Positions 16,381 to 23,318 of a DNA stretch of 35,474 bases are shown here, piece after piece. The first letter of the stretch is position 1. Every line of letters starts with the position of its first letter. The DNA comes from an uncultured Lachnospiraceae bacterium (GTDB lineage: Bacteria; Bacillota; Clostridia; Lachnospirales; Lachnospiraceae), in NCBI GenBank assembly GCA_946631295.1, contig CAMOZY010000022.1, positions 1 to 35,474 on the forward strand. Reading direction: 5' to 3'. The notes under the pieces were generated by a model. That model made no database searches and had not been told where the DNA came from. It was given only the letters and a program-made list of their open reading frames with translations. The translations under genes were made by a program, and so were the position numbers.

Positions 16381-18141
16381 TTATTCAACATCCTGTAATG
16401 CTGCATAATCCTCTTCGCCTGTTCTGATCTTAACAACTCTGCTGACAGGATATACGAAGATCTTACCATCTCCGATCTTGCCGGTATAAAGTGTCTTCTT
16501 GGCAGTTTCAATAACAGAATCTACAGGAATCTTACTTACAACAACTTCAAGCTTGATCTTGGGAAGGAGCGTCATATCCATCTCAACTCCTCTGTACATC
16601 TCGCCGGCACCCTTCTGGATACCGCATCCGGTAACCTGTGTAACGGTGATACCTGTAACACCGAGATCGTTGAGTGCTCTCTTAATACTGTCATATCTTG
16701 AAAGTTTGGTAATGATGACAACCTTGTGCATTCCCGTATCAGCTACAACGCCTGCAGCTCTCATATCCTTCTCTGTATCAACTACAGGTACGGATGCCTT
16801 CTTCTGTGCGTCGCTTGCCTTGTCATAATCAGTGGTTCCGATACTGGTGTTCTCGTTCTCACTCATATATGCGCCGGTAAGATCTACAATACTGAAGCCT
16901 GCATATGCTGATGCAAGACCATGCTCTTTGATATCGAGGCCTTCAATTTCCTCCTCCTCAGAAACACGAAGTCCGAAGATAGCCTTAATGATAGAGAATA
17001 CTATTATCATTCCTACTACAGTCCATGCTGCAACTGCTGCAAATCCAAGGAGCTGTTTTCCGAGAAGTTCAAATCCGCCGCCGTAGAAAAGTCCGCAAAG
17101 TTCGCTGTCGGGCGCATCAGGTGTTGCAAAGAGACCAACTGCGATGGTACCCCAGATACCGTTCATCATATGTACAGCAACTGCACCGACGGGATCATCG
17201 ATGTGAGCCTTATAATCAAGGAACCATACACCAAAGCAGACAAGAAGACCTGCTACAGCACCGATAACGATGGCACCGAATGCATCAGTTACATCACAGG
17301 GAGCGGTGATTGCTACAAGACCTGCAAGTGAAGCGTTCATGCACATTGACACATCGGGCTTGCCATACTTGATACATGTGAAGATCATACATACTACAGT
17401 TGCGATTGAAGGAGCGATTGTTGTGGTTACGAATACGGATGCAAGCTGATCTACCGAAGTACATGCAGCACCGTTGAATCCGTACCAGCCGAGCCAGAGG
17501 ATAAATACACCGAGTGCACCGATTACGATGTTATGTCCGGGGAATGCATTAACCTTTGTTATCTTACCCTTTTCGTCCTTTTCAAACTTTCCGATTCGGG
17601 GACCGACCATCTTGGCACCGATAAGAGCTGAGATACCGCCTACCATGTGGATTGCACAGGATCCTGCGAAATCGTGGAATCCGAGCTGAGCGAGCCAGCC
17701 GCCGCCCCAGATCCAGTGTGCTTCGATGGGATAGATAAGTGCTGAGATAACTGCGGAATATACACAGTAGCTCAGGAACTTGGTTCTTTCAGCCATAGCA
17801 CCGGATACGATGGTAGCTGTTGTTGCACAGAACACAAGATTGAATACGAAGTTGGACCAGTCAAAATCTGCATATGATGTGAAGATATCAAAACCGGGCT
17901 TTCCGATAAATCCCATCACATCTTCACCAAGCAGCAGTCCGAAGCCGATCAGTATGAATACACAGCAGCCTATACAGAAGTCCATAAGGTTCTTCATCAG
18001 GATATTACCGGCGTTCTTTGCTCTCGTAAAACCGGTCTCCACCATAGCGAATCCGGCCTGCATCCAGAACACCAATGCTGCGCCGATCAGAAACCATACT
18101 GCAAAAAGTTTACCGTCGACAATACTCAATAATTCTTCCAT
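16381..18141 (-). CDS. amt: Ammonium transporter with a C-terminal fused PII signalling domain
   Basis: A 586-residue fusion. Residues 1 to about 410 form an Amt/MEP channel with about 11 membrane segments (FWMQAGFAMVETGFTRAKNA, DFAGSCAIHMVGG, GFNGAACTSVDQL, AVHMMNGIWGTIAVGLFA). A linker follows, and residues 471-586 are a complete PII (GlnB/GlnK) domain from MHKVVIITKLSRYDSIKRAL through GCGIQKGAGEMYRGVEMDM to TGKIGDGKIFVYPVSRVVKI. In PII numbering Tyr46 is kept but position 51, the uridylylated Tyr in enterobacteria, is Met. PII normally blocks Amt as a separate trimer; here blocker and channel would be tethered, responding to ATP/ADP and 2-oxoglutarate. The start MEELLS has GAGGAGG 9 nt upstream; the longer frame from 18210 has no ribosome site and would enter the leader. 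Two serial attenuators control it (18178-18277). Confidence 0.95.
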   Translation of the reverse strand: MEELLSIVDGKLFAVWFLIGAALVFWMQAGFAMVETGFTRAKNAGNILMKNLMDFCIGCCVFILIGFGLLLGEDVMGFIGKPGFDIFTSYADFDWSNFVFNLVFCATTATIVSGAMAERTKFLSYCVYSAVISALIYPIEAHWIWGGGWLAQLGFHDFAGSCAIHMVGGISALIGAKMVGPRIGKFEKDEKGKITKVNAFPGHNIVIGALGVFILWLGWYGFNGAACTSVDQLASVFVTTTIAPSIATVVCMIFTCIKYGKPDVSMCMNASLAGLVAITAPCDVTDAFGAIVIGAVAGLLVCFGVWFLDYKAHIDDPVGAVAVHMMNGIWGTIAVGLFATPDAPDSELCGLFYGGGFELLGKQLLGFAAVAAWTVVGMIIVFSIIKAIFGLRVSEEEEIEGLDIKEHGLASAYAGFSIVDLTGAYMSENENTSIGTTDYDKASDAQKKASVPVVDTEKDMRAAGVVADTGMHKVVIITKLSRYDSIKRALNDLGVTGITVTQVTGCGIQKGAGEMYRGVEMDMTLLPKIKLEVVVSKIPVDSVIETAKKTLYTGKIGDGKIFVYPVSRVVKIRTGEEDYAALQDVE

Positions 18142-18177
18142 AAAGTTTTTCCTCCTCAGGATTAATATATTAAAACA

Positions 18178-18224
18178 AAAGGCACTTCGAACTTCGCGGT
18201 GAAAGTTCAAAGCGCCTTTGCCTT
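18178..18224 (-). promoter_or_regulatory. amt leader, second ANTAR-type hairpin and terminator
   Basis: On the minus strand 18224-18209 folds as AAGGC / GCTTT around the hexaloop AAAGGC. Its loop and 3' arm begin a terminator (18219-18178) in which AAAGGC/GCCTTT, CTT/AAG and GAACTT/AAGTTC pair, followed by a short U run (TGTTTT). It lies between the first attenuator and the amt ribosome site, so RNA polymerase must pass both. Confidence 0.82.
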
Positions 18225-18235
18225 AAACAAAAAAT

Positions 18236-18277
18236 GCGTTCCGGAAATTTCTAAAAATTCCGGAACGCCCTTGCTCC
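18236..18277 (-). promoter_or_regulatory. amt leader, first ANTAR-type hairpin and terminator
   Basis: On the minus strand 18277-18262 folds as GGAGC / GTTCC around the hexaloop AAGGGC (A1, G4). The competing terminator pairs GCGTTCCGGAA (18268-18258) with TTCCGGAACGC (18246-18236) and is followed by ATTTTTTG (18235-18228). The hairpin starts about 10 nt after the predicted transcription start. Confidence 0.84.
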
Positions 18278-18293
18278 ATGTTTTATGTGTGTG

Positions 18294-18322
18294 ATATTAC
18301 TCCGCTAAAAAACATTTGTCAA
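18294..18322 (-). promoter_or_regulatory. Sigma-A-type promoter of amt
   Basis: TTGACA (18322-18317) and TAATAT (18299-18294) are spaced 17 bp apart on the minus strand, and the predicted start is near 18287. A very A/T-rich stretch lies upstream (18323-18353) and could act as an UP element. Confidence 0.8.
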
Positions 18323-18353
18323 ACATTTTTTAAAAATTTTTTAGAAAATTTTT

Positions 18354-18369
18354 ATGACACGCACGTCAT
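18354..18369. repeat. Near-palindrome ATGACACGCACGTCAT at the trpG 3' end
   Basis: The arms ATGAC and GTCAT surround a 6-nt centre. It overlaps the trpG stop and lies about 30 bp upstream of the amt -35. A closely related perfect-arm palindrome lies at 33904-33917. It could be a protein site or part of a weak terminator. Confidence 0.4.
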
Positions 18370-18932
18370 ATATTTAAAAAGTTCTTCAGCATAACCCTTC
18401 CGTTTGGTGTAAGTATTGATTCCGGATGAAACTGAAGTCCGTACACGCAGTATTCCTTATGCTCTACTGCCATTACCTCTCCATCATCTGTTTTTGCTAT
18501 AACCTTCAGGCACTCAGGTATAGTATCCTTGTCGGCAGCAAGTGAATGATATCTCGCGACCTCGACCTTTTCTTCAAGCCCTCCGAAGATCTTCGAATCC
18601 CTGTCAACCGTCACAACAGAGCTCTTTCCATGCATAAGCTGTTTTGCATATGTTACGGTTGCACCGAAAGATGCGCATATAGCCTGATGTCCCAGGCACA
18701 CACCGAGAATGGGAAATTCTCCGGACAGTTCCTTAACGACATCCATACATATTCCGGCATCCTCAGGTCTTCCCGGTCCGGGGCTGAGGATAATGTGGGA
18801 AGGTTTCATTTTCCTTATCCCATCTATAGTTACGGCATCATTTCTTACGACACGTATGTCAGGATTCAGTTCACCAACAAGCTGGAAGAGGTTGTATGAA
18901 AAACTGTCATAGTTATCAATCAGTAATATCAC
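18366..18932 (-). CDS. trpG: Anthranilate synthase component II (glutamine amidotransferase)
   Basis: Releases ammonia from glutamine for anthranilate synthesis, and in many bacteria also serves 4-amino-4-deoxychorismate synthase. The 188-residue class I amidotransferase begins MILLIDNYDSFSYNLFQ. The oxyanion strand is SPGPGRPEDAG, the nucleophile Cys lies in PILGVCLGHQAI near residue 79, and the His-Glu pair is in GLQFHPESIL near 170. The start is GTG with GAGG 9 nt upstream. It begins 1 nt after the trpE stop, so the two are translationally coupled. PabA would look very similar; the trpE-type partner decides the call. Confidence 0.93.
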   Translation of the reverse strand: MILLIDNYDSFSYNLFQLVGELNPDIRVVRNDAVTIDGIRKMKPSHIILSPGPGRPEDAGICMDVVKELSGEFPILGVCLGHQAICASFGATVTYAKQLMHGKSSVVTVDRDSKIFGGLEEKVEVARYHSLAADKDTIPECLKVIAKTDDGEVMAVEHKEYCVYGLQFHPESILTPNGRVMLKNFLNI

Positions 18933-18933
18933 C

Positions 18934-20388
18934 TTACACTTCCTCCGATTCCTTTATTGCCTTTACAACCGCAGAGGCTTTATTGATGCATTCGGTAAAC
19001 TCAGTTTCAGGCACGGAATCTGCAACTATTCCGGCTCCGCTCCTTACGAACACTTTGCCCTTTTTCTTGTAGGCCAGTCTGATGGAAATGCATGTATCCA
19101 TATTGCCGGTAAAATCAATATACCCTATAGCGCCTCCGTAAATTCCGCGCTTGATTCCCTCAAGTTCATCAATAAGTTCGCATGCTCTTATCTTAGGAGC
19201 ACCGGACAATGTTCCGGCGGGAAGCACAGAGCCTATCGCAGACAGTGCATCCTCATCATCCCTGATTTCTCCTCTTACGGTTGAACCTATGTGCATTACA
19301 TGTGAAAAGAACTGAACCTCACGGAGTTTTTCAACCTGAACCGATCCGAACTTTGAGATCCTTCCGAGATCATTTCTTCCAAGGTCGACCAGCATATTGT
19401 GTTCTGCAAGTTCCTTGGGATCTGCGAGAAGATCCTTGACAAGTTCTGCATCCTCCTCTGCATTTGCACCTCTTTTTCTGGTTCCTGCAAGAGGGAATGT
19501 ATGCACCACTCCGTCCTGAAGCTTTACAAGTGTTTCCGGAGATGCACCCGCAAGTTCCAGATCCTTGGAGCAGAAATAGAACATATACGGAGAAGGATTG
19601 ATCGTACGAAGCATTCTGTATGTGTTGAGAAGAGATCCTTCAAAATCCGCGCTGAGTCTGTTTGACAAAACTATCTGGAATATATCACCCTCAACGATAT
19701 GATGCTTTCCTCTTTCCACCATACGGCAGAATTCATCCTTTTCAAGGGCTGGTTTGAATTCACCTTTGACATGTCCGCTGATCTCATCGGACATACTGCC
19801 ATTTTCTATAAGTTCCTTAAGTTCCGAAAGTTCTCTCTTTGCCCTTCCGTATTCCGATTCAAGATCCGTCAGGTGAATGTTTACGATCAGTATGATCTTC
19901 TGCTTAAGATGATCAAAGGCAACAACCTTGTCAAAAAGCATAAGGTCGATGTCGTTGAATTCCTCATCATCGGTTTCGTTAAGATGAAGCGAAGGTTCTG
20001 CATATTTTATATAGTCATATGCAAAATATCCGACAAGGCCTCCGGTAAAAGGAGGAAGAGAGGAAATCCTGGGGCTTCTGTATCTTCCAAGCACTTCCCT
20101 TATATGTTCTGCAGGATTGGATGTTTCCACAATCTCATCACCTATCTTAAGCTTTCCGTTAAGACAGGTAATCTCAAGCTTCGGATCAAAGCCAAGGAAG
20201 GTATATCTTCCCCAGTTATCATTGTCCTTGGCAGATTCCAGAAGATAGCAATGATCGGAAACATTTTTAAGAATTCTGAGAACCTGTATGGGAGTTCTCA
20301 TATCGGAAAGCATCTCAAGACTTACAGGAGCAATATCATATTTTCCCTCTGCCTTGATACTCTTCAGTTCATCAAGTGTCATAGTCAT
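18934..20388 (-). CDS. trpE: Anthranilate synthase component I
   Basis: Converts chorismate and ammonia to anthranilate, the first step to tryptophan. The 484-residue protein has the N-terminal element CYLLESAKDNDNWGRYTFLG; the LLES motif forms the tryptophan feedback site and separates TrpE from PabB. The C-terminal chorismate-binding core contains ASPETLVKL, FPLAGTRKRG, DLGRNDLGRIS, LPAGTLSGAPKIRA and GGAIGYIDFTGNMDTCI. The ATG at 20388 is chosen because AAGGTG lies 9 nt upstream; the frame extends to a GTG at 20400 without a ribosome site. Only trpE and trpG are here, without trpDCFBA. It follows the GH5 stop by 13 nt. Confidence 0.94.
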   Translation of the reverse strand: MTMTLDELKSIKAEGKYDIAPVSLEMLSDMRTPIQVLRILKNVSDHCYLLESAKDNDNWGRYTFLGFDPKLEITCLNGKLKIGDEIVETSNPAEHIREVLGRYRSPRISSLPPFTGGLVGYFAYDYIKYAEPSLHLNETDDEEFNDIDLMLFDKVVAFDHLKQKIILIVNIHLTDLESEYGRAKRELSELKELIENGSMSDEISGHVKGEFKPALEKDEFCRMVERGKHHIVEGDIFQIVLSNRLSADFEGSLLNTYRMLRTINPSPYMFYFCSKDLELAGASPETLVKLQDGVVHTFPLAGTRKRGANAEEDAELVKDLLADPKELAEHNMLVDLGRNDLGRISKFGSVQVEKLREVQFFSHVMHIGSTVRGEIRDDEDALSAIGSVLPAGTLSGAPKIRACELIDELEGIKRGIYGGAIGYIDFTGNMDTCISIRLAYKKKGKVFVRSGAGIVADSVPETEFTECINKASAVVKAIKESEEV

Positions 20389-20401
20389 TTTTCTGTTCAC
20401 C

Positions 20402-21430
20402 TTATAAGAGTTTGATCAGCTCATCCCTCACTTCGGAAAGCCTTTCGTCGGAAATACCGAAATTCATGGATCTGTAGCTCCATGCAGCGCGTCCTATTCC
20501 GAACTTATTAAACGAATCGCTTATCATCTTATACCACTTTAAGGTATCTTCGGGAGTTGCATTTTCAATAACTCCGTATTCTCCGCAGTAAAGAGGTACA
20601 TTGCGTTCTTCAGCGATCGATACAGCCTCTGCAAAACACTTGTCAAAATATACACTGCTGAGCTTGTCCTCAGGATCAAATCCCGGGAATTCACATCCCA
20701 TGTTCGGAGTCTGAATCTGTGCATCCTCACCCATTTTTCCGTAGGTTGCATCAATGGATATCCTGTAATCCAGTGACATTCCGTTTACCCATCCTGCACC
20801 CTGATGAGTAAAGATTATGGGATCATAGCAGTGGAAATTATAGACGATATTTTCATCATAGGGAGCTTCAAGATCCTTCAGTGCCACAATGCTGTTATTA
20901 TAATATCCGCCTACAAGTATCTTGACATCAGGCTGGATGGCACGGATTCTCTGAATACATGTTCTTGAAATTCTGTTCCATGTATCACTGTATTCCTTGG
21001 CAGTAACTTCATTCAGAAGTTCGAAAGCAAGTGCATCTCCGTATCCTGTAAATTCCCGGGCCATCTTTTCCCAGAGCTTATAAAATCTCTCCTGATACTT
21101 TTCATTCTCAAAAAATCCGCTCTCACCATATCCTACGTCAAAAGAATAACCATAGGTCTTGTGAAGATCCAGAACCACGTTGAGACCATATTTACGTGCA
21201 AGATCGATGGTCTTTCTGATACGCTCGAAGCCTTCCTGGATGTAATTACCTTCCTTATCCTCAACAATCTCATAATCGATCGGAAGCCTGAAATGATCGA
21301 GTCCCCATTTTGCAATCTGCTCGATATCGCTCTCTACTATGAAATTGTCATACCTTTCCCTGGAATGGTCACACTGCGAATACCATCCGCCAAGATCTAT
21401 GCCATGAACAAAGCCCTTGAATTCTCTCAT
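20402..21430 (-). CDS. Glycoside hydrolase family 5 endoglucanase-like enzyme, cytoplasmic
   Basis: A 342-residue TIM-barrel retaining glycosidase. The order of motifs fits GH5: GIDLGGWYSQC at the start, HFRLPIDYE, VVLDLHKTYGY, the acid/base Glu in AFELLNEVT near residue 139, NFHCYDPIIFTHQG, the nucleophile Glu in PLYCGEYGVI near 281, and a late Trp in AAWSYRSMNFGI. There is no signal peptide, membrane anchor or binding module, so it is probably cytoplasmic and acts on imported beta-glucan oligomers. The ATG at 21430 has GGAGG 9 nt upstream. The gene leads straight into trpE. The exact substrate (cellodextrin, mixed-linkage glucan or mannan) cannot be read. Confidence 0.88.
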   Translation of the reverse strand: MREFKGFVHGIDLGGWYSQCDHSRERYDNFIVESDIEQIAKWGLDHFRLPIDYEIVEDKEGNYIQEGFERIRKTIDLARKYGLNVVLDLHKTYGYSFDVGYGESGFFENEKYQERFYKLWEKMAREFTGYGDALAFELLNEVTAKEYSDTWNRISRTCIQRIRAIQPDVKILVGGYYNNSIVALKDLEAPYDENIVYNFHCYDPIIFTHQGAGWVNGMSLDYRISIDATYGKMGEDAQIQTPNMGCEFPGFDPEDKLSSVYFDKCFAEAVSIAEERNVPLYCGEYGVIENATPEDTLKWYKMISDSFNKFGIGRAAWSYRSMNFGISDERLSEVRDELIKLL

Positions 21431-21527
21431 TTGCAAGTACCTCCAAATAAACAGGACATTTCTTCGCCGGTCCTTATCTTTCCTTTGTTTTGCGGTTTCC
21501 CTTCCGGCTGAAATGCGCTACAGATTC

Positions 21528-21556
21528 AGTATATTGGGAATTCCTGATAATGGCAA
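21528..21556 (-). promoter_or_regulatory. Promoter of GH5-trpE-trpG
   Basis: TTGCCA (21556-21551) and TATACT (21533-21528) have a 17-bp spacer on the minus strand. They lead into a 5' region of about 90 nt without a T-box or an obvious trp leader peptide. Confidence 0.65.
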
Positions 21557-21573
21557 GTTTTTTAAAAAGGACC

Positions 21574-21588
21574 TATATGATACATATA
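21574..21588. promoter_or_regulatory. Palindromic operator candidate TATATG-ATA-CATATA
   Basis: A perfect 6-3-6 inverted repeat midway between the GH5 promoter and the divergent XRE gene. It lies over the expected -35 position of the XRE promoter, whose -10 is TATAAT at 21595-21600 or 21606-21611. It suits autoregulation by the adjacent HTH protein. Confidence 0.45.
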
Positions 21589-21631
21589 TGATGTTATAAT
21601 ATCCGTATAATCCTGAGCCGGGGGTAAAACG

Positions 21632-22321
21632 ATGGAATTTTCCGAAAGACTTAATTCATATCTCAGAGAATTAGGCGTAACAGCCAGAGAATTGTCCGAA
21701 GAATGCGGAATCTCCCAGGTTACGATAAGCCGCTACCGCTCCGGTCAGAGAACTCCGTCATCTGATGGTTCCGATACCCTAAGGGATCTTGCGCAGGGCA
21801 TCGAAGCTTTATCCCGCAAAAAAGGATCAAGATACATCAGTGCGTCTGAAGTTCTCGAGTCCTTTGAATATGATCTCTCAGCGCAGAATATCACTTTTCG
21901 TCCGGATAACTTCAATACGATCATCGAAACATTTGCATTCAATACATCCAAAATGTCTAATTCGATGGGTTACGATCCGTCCTATATCTCCAGAATCCGT
22001 TCGGGCAAGCGGCGTCCTCCGCATCCGGAAGAATTCATACGAAAATTTACGGAATATATATATCCGATGCTGGAAAAAACCATTCCCCGCACCGAATTTT
22101 ATAAACTGATCGCATCAAAAGTCCCGGAAAATGATTCTCTTACAGTATTGGGAGAACTTCTCAGACTTTATCTTCTGGAAGATAACAGAAATGAAAAGGC
22201 TGTTTCAAGCTTCCTGAGACATATGGACGAATTCAGTTTCGACAAATATACGGAAGAGATTAGATTAAACAGATGGCTGTTCGGTTTTACAGTACTTCTG
22301 AAAAAAGGCATCCGGGATTAA
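21632..22321 (+). CDS. XRE-family regulator with two helix-turn-helix regions
   Basis: A 229-residue cytoplasmic DNA-binding protein. The first HTH (about 1-60) reads LGVTARELSEECGISQVTIS and continues RYRSGQRTPSSD. A second, degenerate HTH (about 90-140) contains MGYDPSYISRIRSGKRRPPHP. The C-terminal 90 residues are helical and unrecognised, so a ligand or dimer domain there is only a guess. A GGGGG ribosome site lies 7 nt before the ATG. It is divergent from GH5-trpEG, and a perfect palindrome lies between the promoters, so it may control both. Regulators of this layout are common in Lachnospiraceae but I know no assigned function. Confidence 0.8.
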   Translation: MEFSERLNSYLRELGVTARELSEECGISQVTISRYRSGQRTPSSDGSDTLRDLAQGIEALSRKKGSRYISASEVLESFEYDLSAQNITFRPDNFNTIIETFAFNTSKMSNSMGYDPSYISRIRSGKRRPPHPEEFIRKFTEYIYPMLEKTIPRTEFYKLIASKVPENDSLTVLGELLRLYLLEDNRNEKAVSSFLRHMDEFSFDKYTEEIRLNRWLFGFTVLLKKGIRD

Positions 22322-22365
22322 GGGAGATAATAGAGCACTGTTACATCCACTCTTCAGAGAACTGA

Positions 22366-23187
22366 TCAATTAACAGCCTTTATAAGAAATTCAGCAAGTC
22401 CGTCATGATCGTTATCATATTCGGTAACGGCATCGGCGGACTTTTTTACTATATCCTTGGCGTTGATCATCGCAATGCCAAGTCCCGCTTCTTCTATCAT
22501 TGATATATCGTTTTGTTCATCACCGGCAGCAATGGTATTTTCGACGGGAATACCAAGATATTCAGACAGCCTGATCACAGCAGAGCCCTTTCCTGCTTCC
22601 TTCATGAATATTTCCAGATAATTGGGATTTGAATAACAGGTGGTTACTCTGTCTCCGTATTTTTCCATGATTGCGATACGAAATCTCTCAAGCTTTTCAA
22701 GATCATGAAGTTCTATTGCAATAACCTTGCATGGATCCTCGGGAAGACTTCCTGCAATGTCATCCGTCACGATAAGAGGTCTTTGAATAACACGGTTATA
22801 ATATATCATCTCTTCTCCCTCATCTGGCGTGACGAGCGAATCCGAAGTATAGGTATGAGCATGTATCCCGTACTCAGCGGCCATTTCAAAGATTCCCGGT
22901 ATCATTTCCAGAGGGATTCCGCAGCGGAATATCACTTCCTTTTTATCGCAGTCATAGATCAGTGCACCGTTATAGCAGATAAGAAATGAACCGGGATAAT
23001 CCGCTTTCAGTTTTTTACTCACATCAAGAACATTATCAAGTCCGCGTCCGGTGCAGATTGCAAAATGATTGCCTGCAGAGACGAAGTCATCAAGCGCTTT
23101 TTTTGTTTTTTCAGAAATTCTCTTATCCGAAGTAAGCAGTGTTCCGTCCAGATCGGAGAAAAAAATCTTATTCTTTATATCGGTCAT
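22366..23187 (-). CDS. Cof-type HAD-IIB phosphatase
   Basis: A haloacid-dehalogenase-type hydrolase that dephosphorylates sugar phosphates, flavin or other small phospho-metabolites. Motif I is FFSDLDGTLL, with nucleophile and acid Asp residues, motif II is ICTGRG, the conserved Lys lies in EAGKGSAVIRLSEYLGI, and motif IV is AGDEQNDISMIEEAGLGIAM. The C2-type cap lies between about 90 and 190. The start listed is MTDIKNK, where AAGGA lies 12 nt upstream; an upstream ATG at 23199 has the same AAGGA immediately adjacent, which is too close. It is convergent with the XRE gene. Substrate unknown. Confidence 0.88.
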   Translation of the reverse strand: MTDIKNKIFFSDLDGTLLTSDKRISEKTKKALDDFVSAGNHFAICTGRGLDNVLDVSKKLKADYPGSFLICYNGALIYDCDKKEVIFRCGIPLEMIPGIFEMAAEYGIHAHTYTSDSLVTPDEGEEMIYYNRVIQRPLIVTDDIAGSLPEDPCKVIAIELHDLEKLERFRIAIMEKYGDRVTTCYSNPNYLEIFMKEAGKGSAVIRLSEYLGIPVENTIAAGDEQNDISMIEEAGLGIAMINAKDIVKKSADAVTEYDNDHDGLAEFLIKAVN

Positions 23188-23235
23188 CTGAATATCCATT
23201 CCTTCTCTTGTTTTTTCTTCAGCATACTGTCTGCA

Positions 23236-23287
23236 TAAAAAACTCCCATGGCATCTTAAGCAACATGCTATATGATACCATAGGAGT
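23236..23287 (-). terminator. Intrinsic terminator after the serpin gene
   Basis: On the minus strand ACTCCTATGGTATC (23287-23274) pairs with GATGCCATGGGAGT (23255-23242), with two wobbles or mismatches, followed by TTTTTTA. Confidence 0.82.
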
Positions 23288-23318
23288 GAGGATAGGCAAC
23301 TAATTTATTTTTTCCGGC

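Noticed and set aside
18142-18210. N-terminal extension of the ammonium transporter to 18210
   Set aside because: It would run through the second attenuator terminator and lacks a ribosome site, while MEELLS at 18141 has a strong one.
21431-21527. T-box or trp leader peptide before GH5-trpEG
   Set aside because: The leader is about 90 nt with no specifier loop, T-box sequence, Trp-codon run or terminator.
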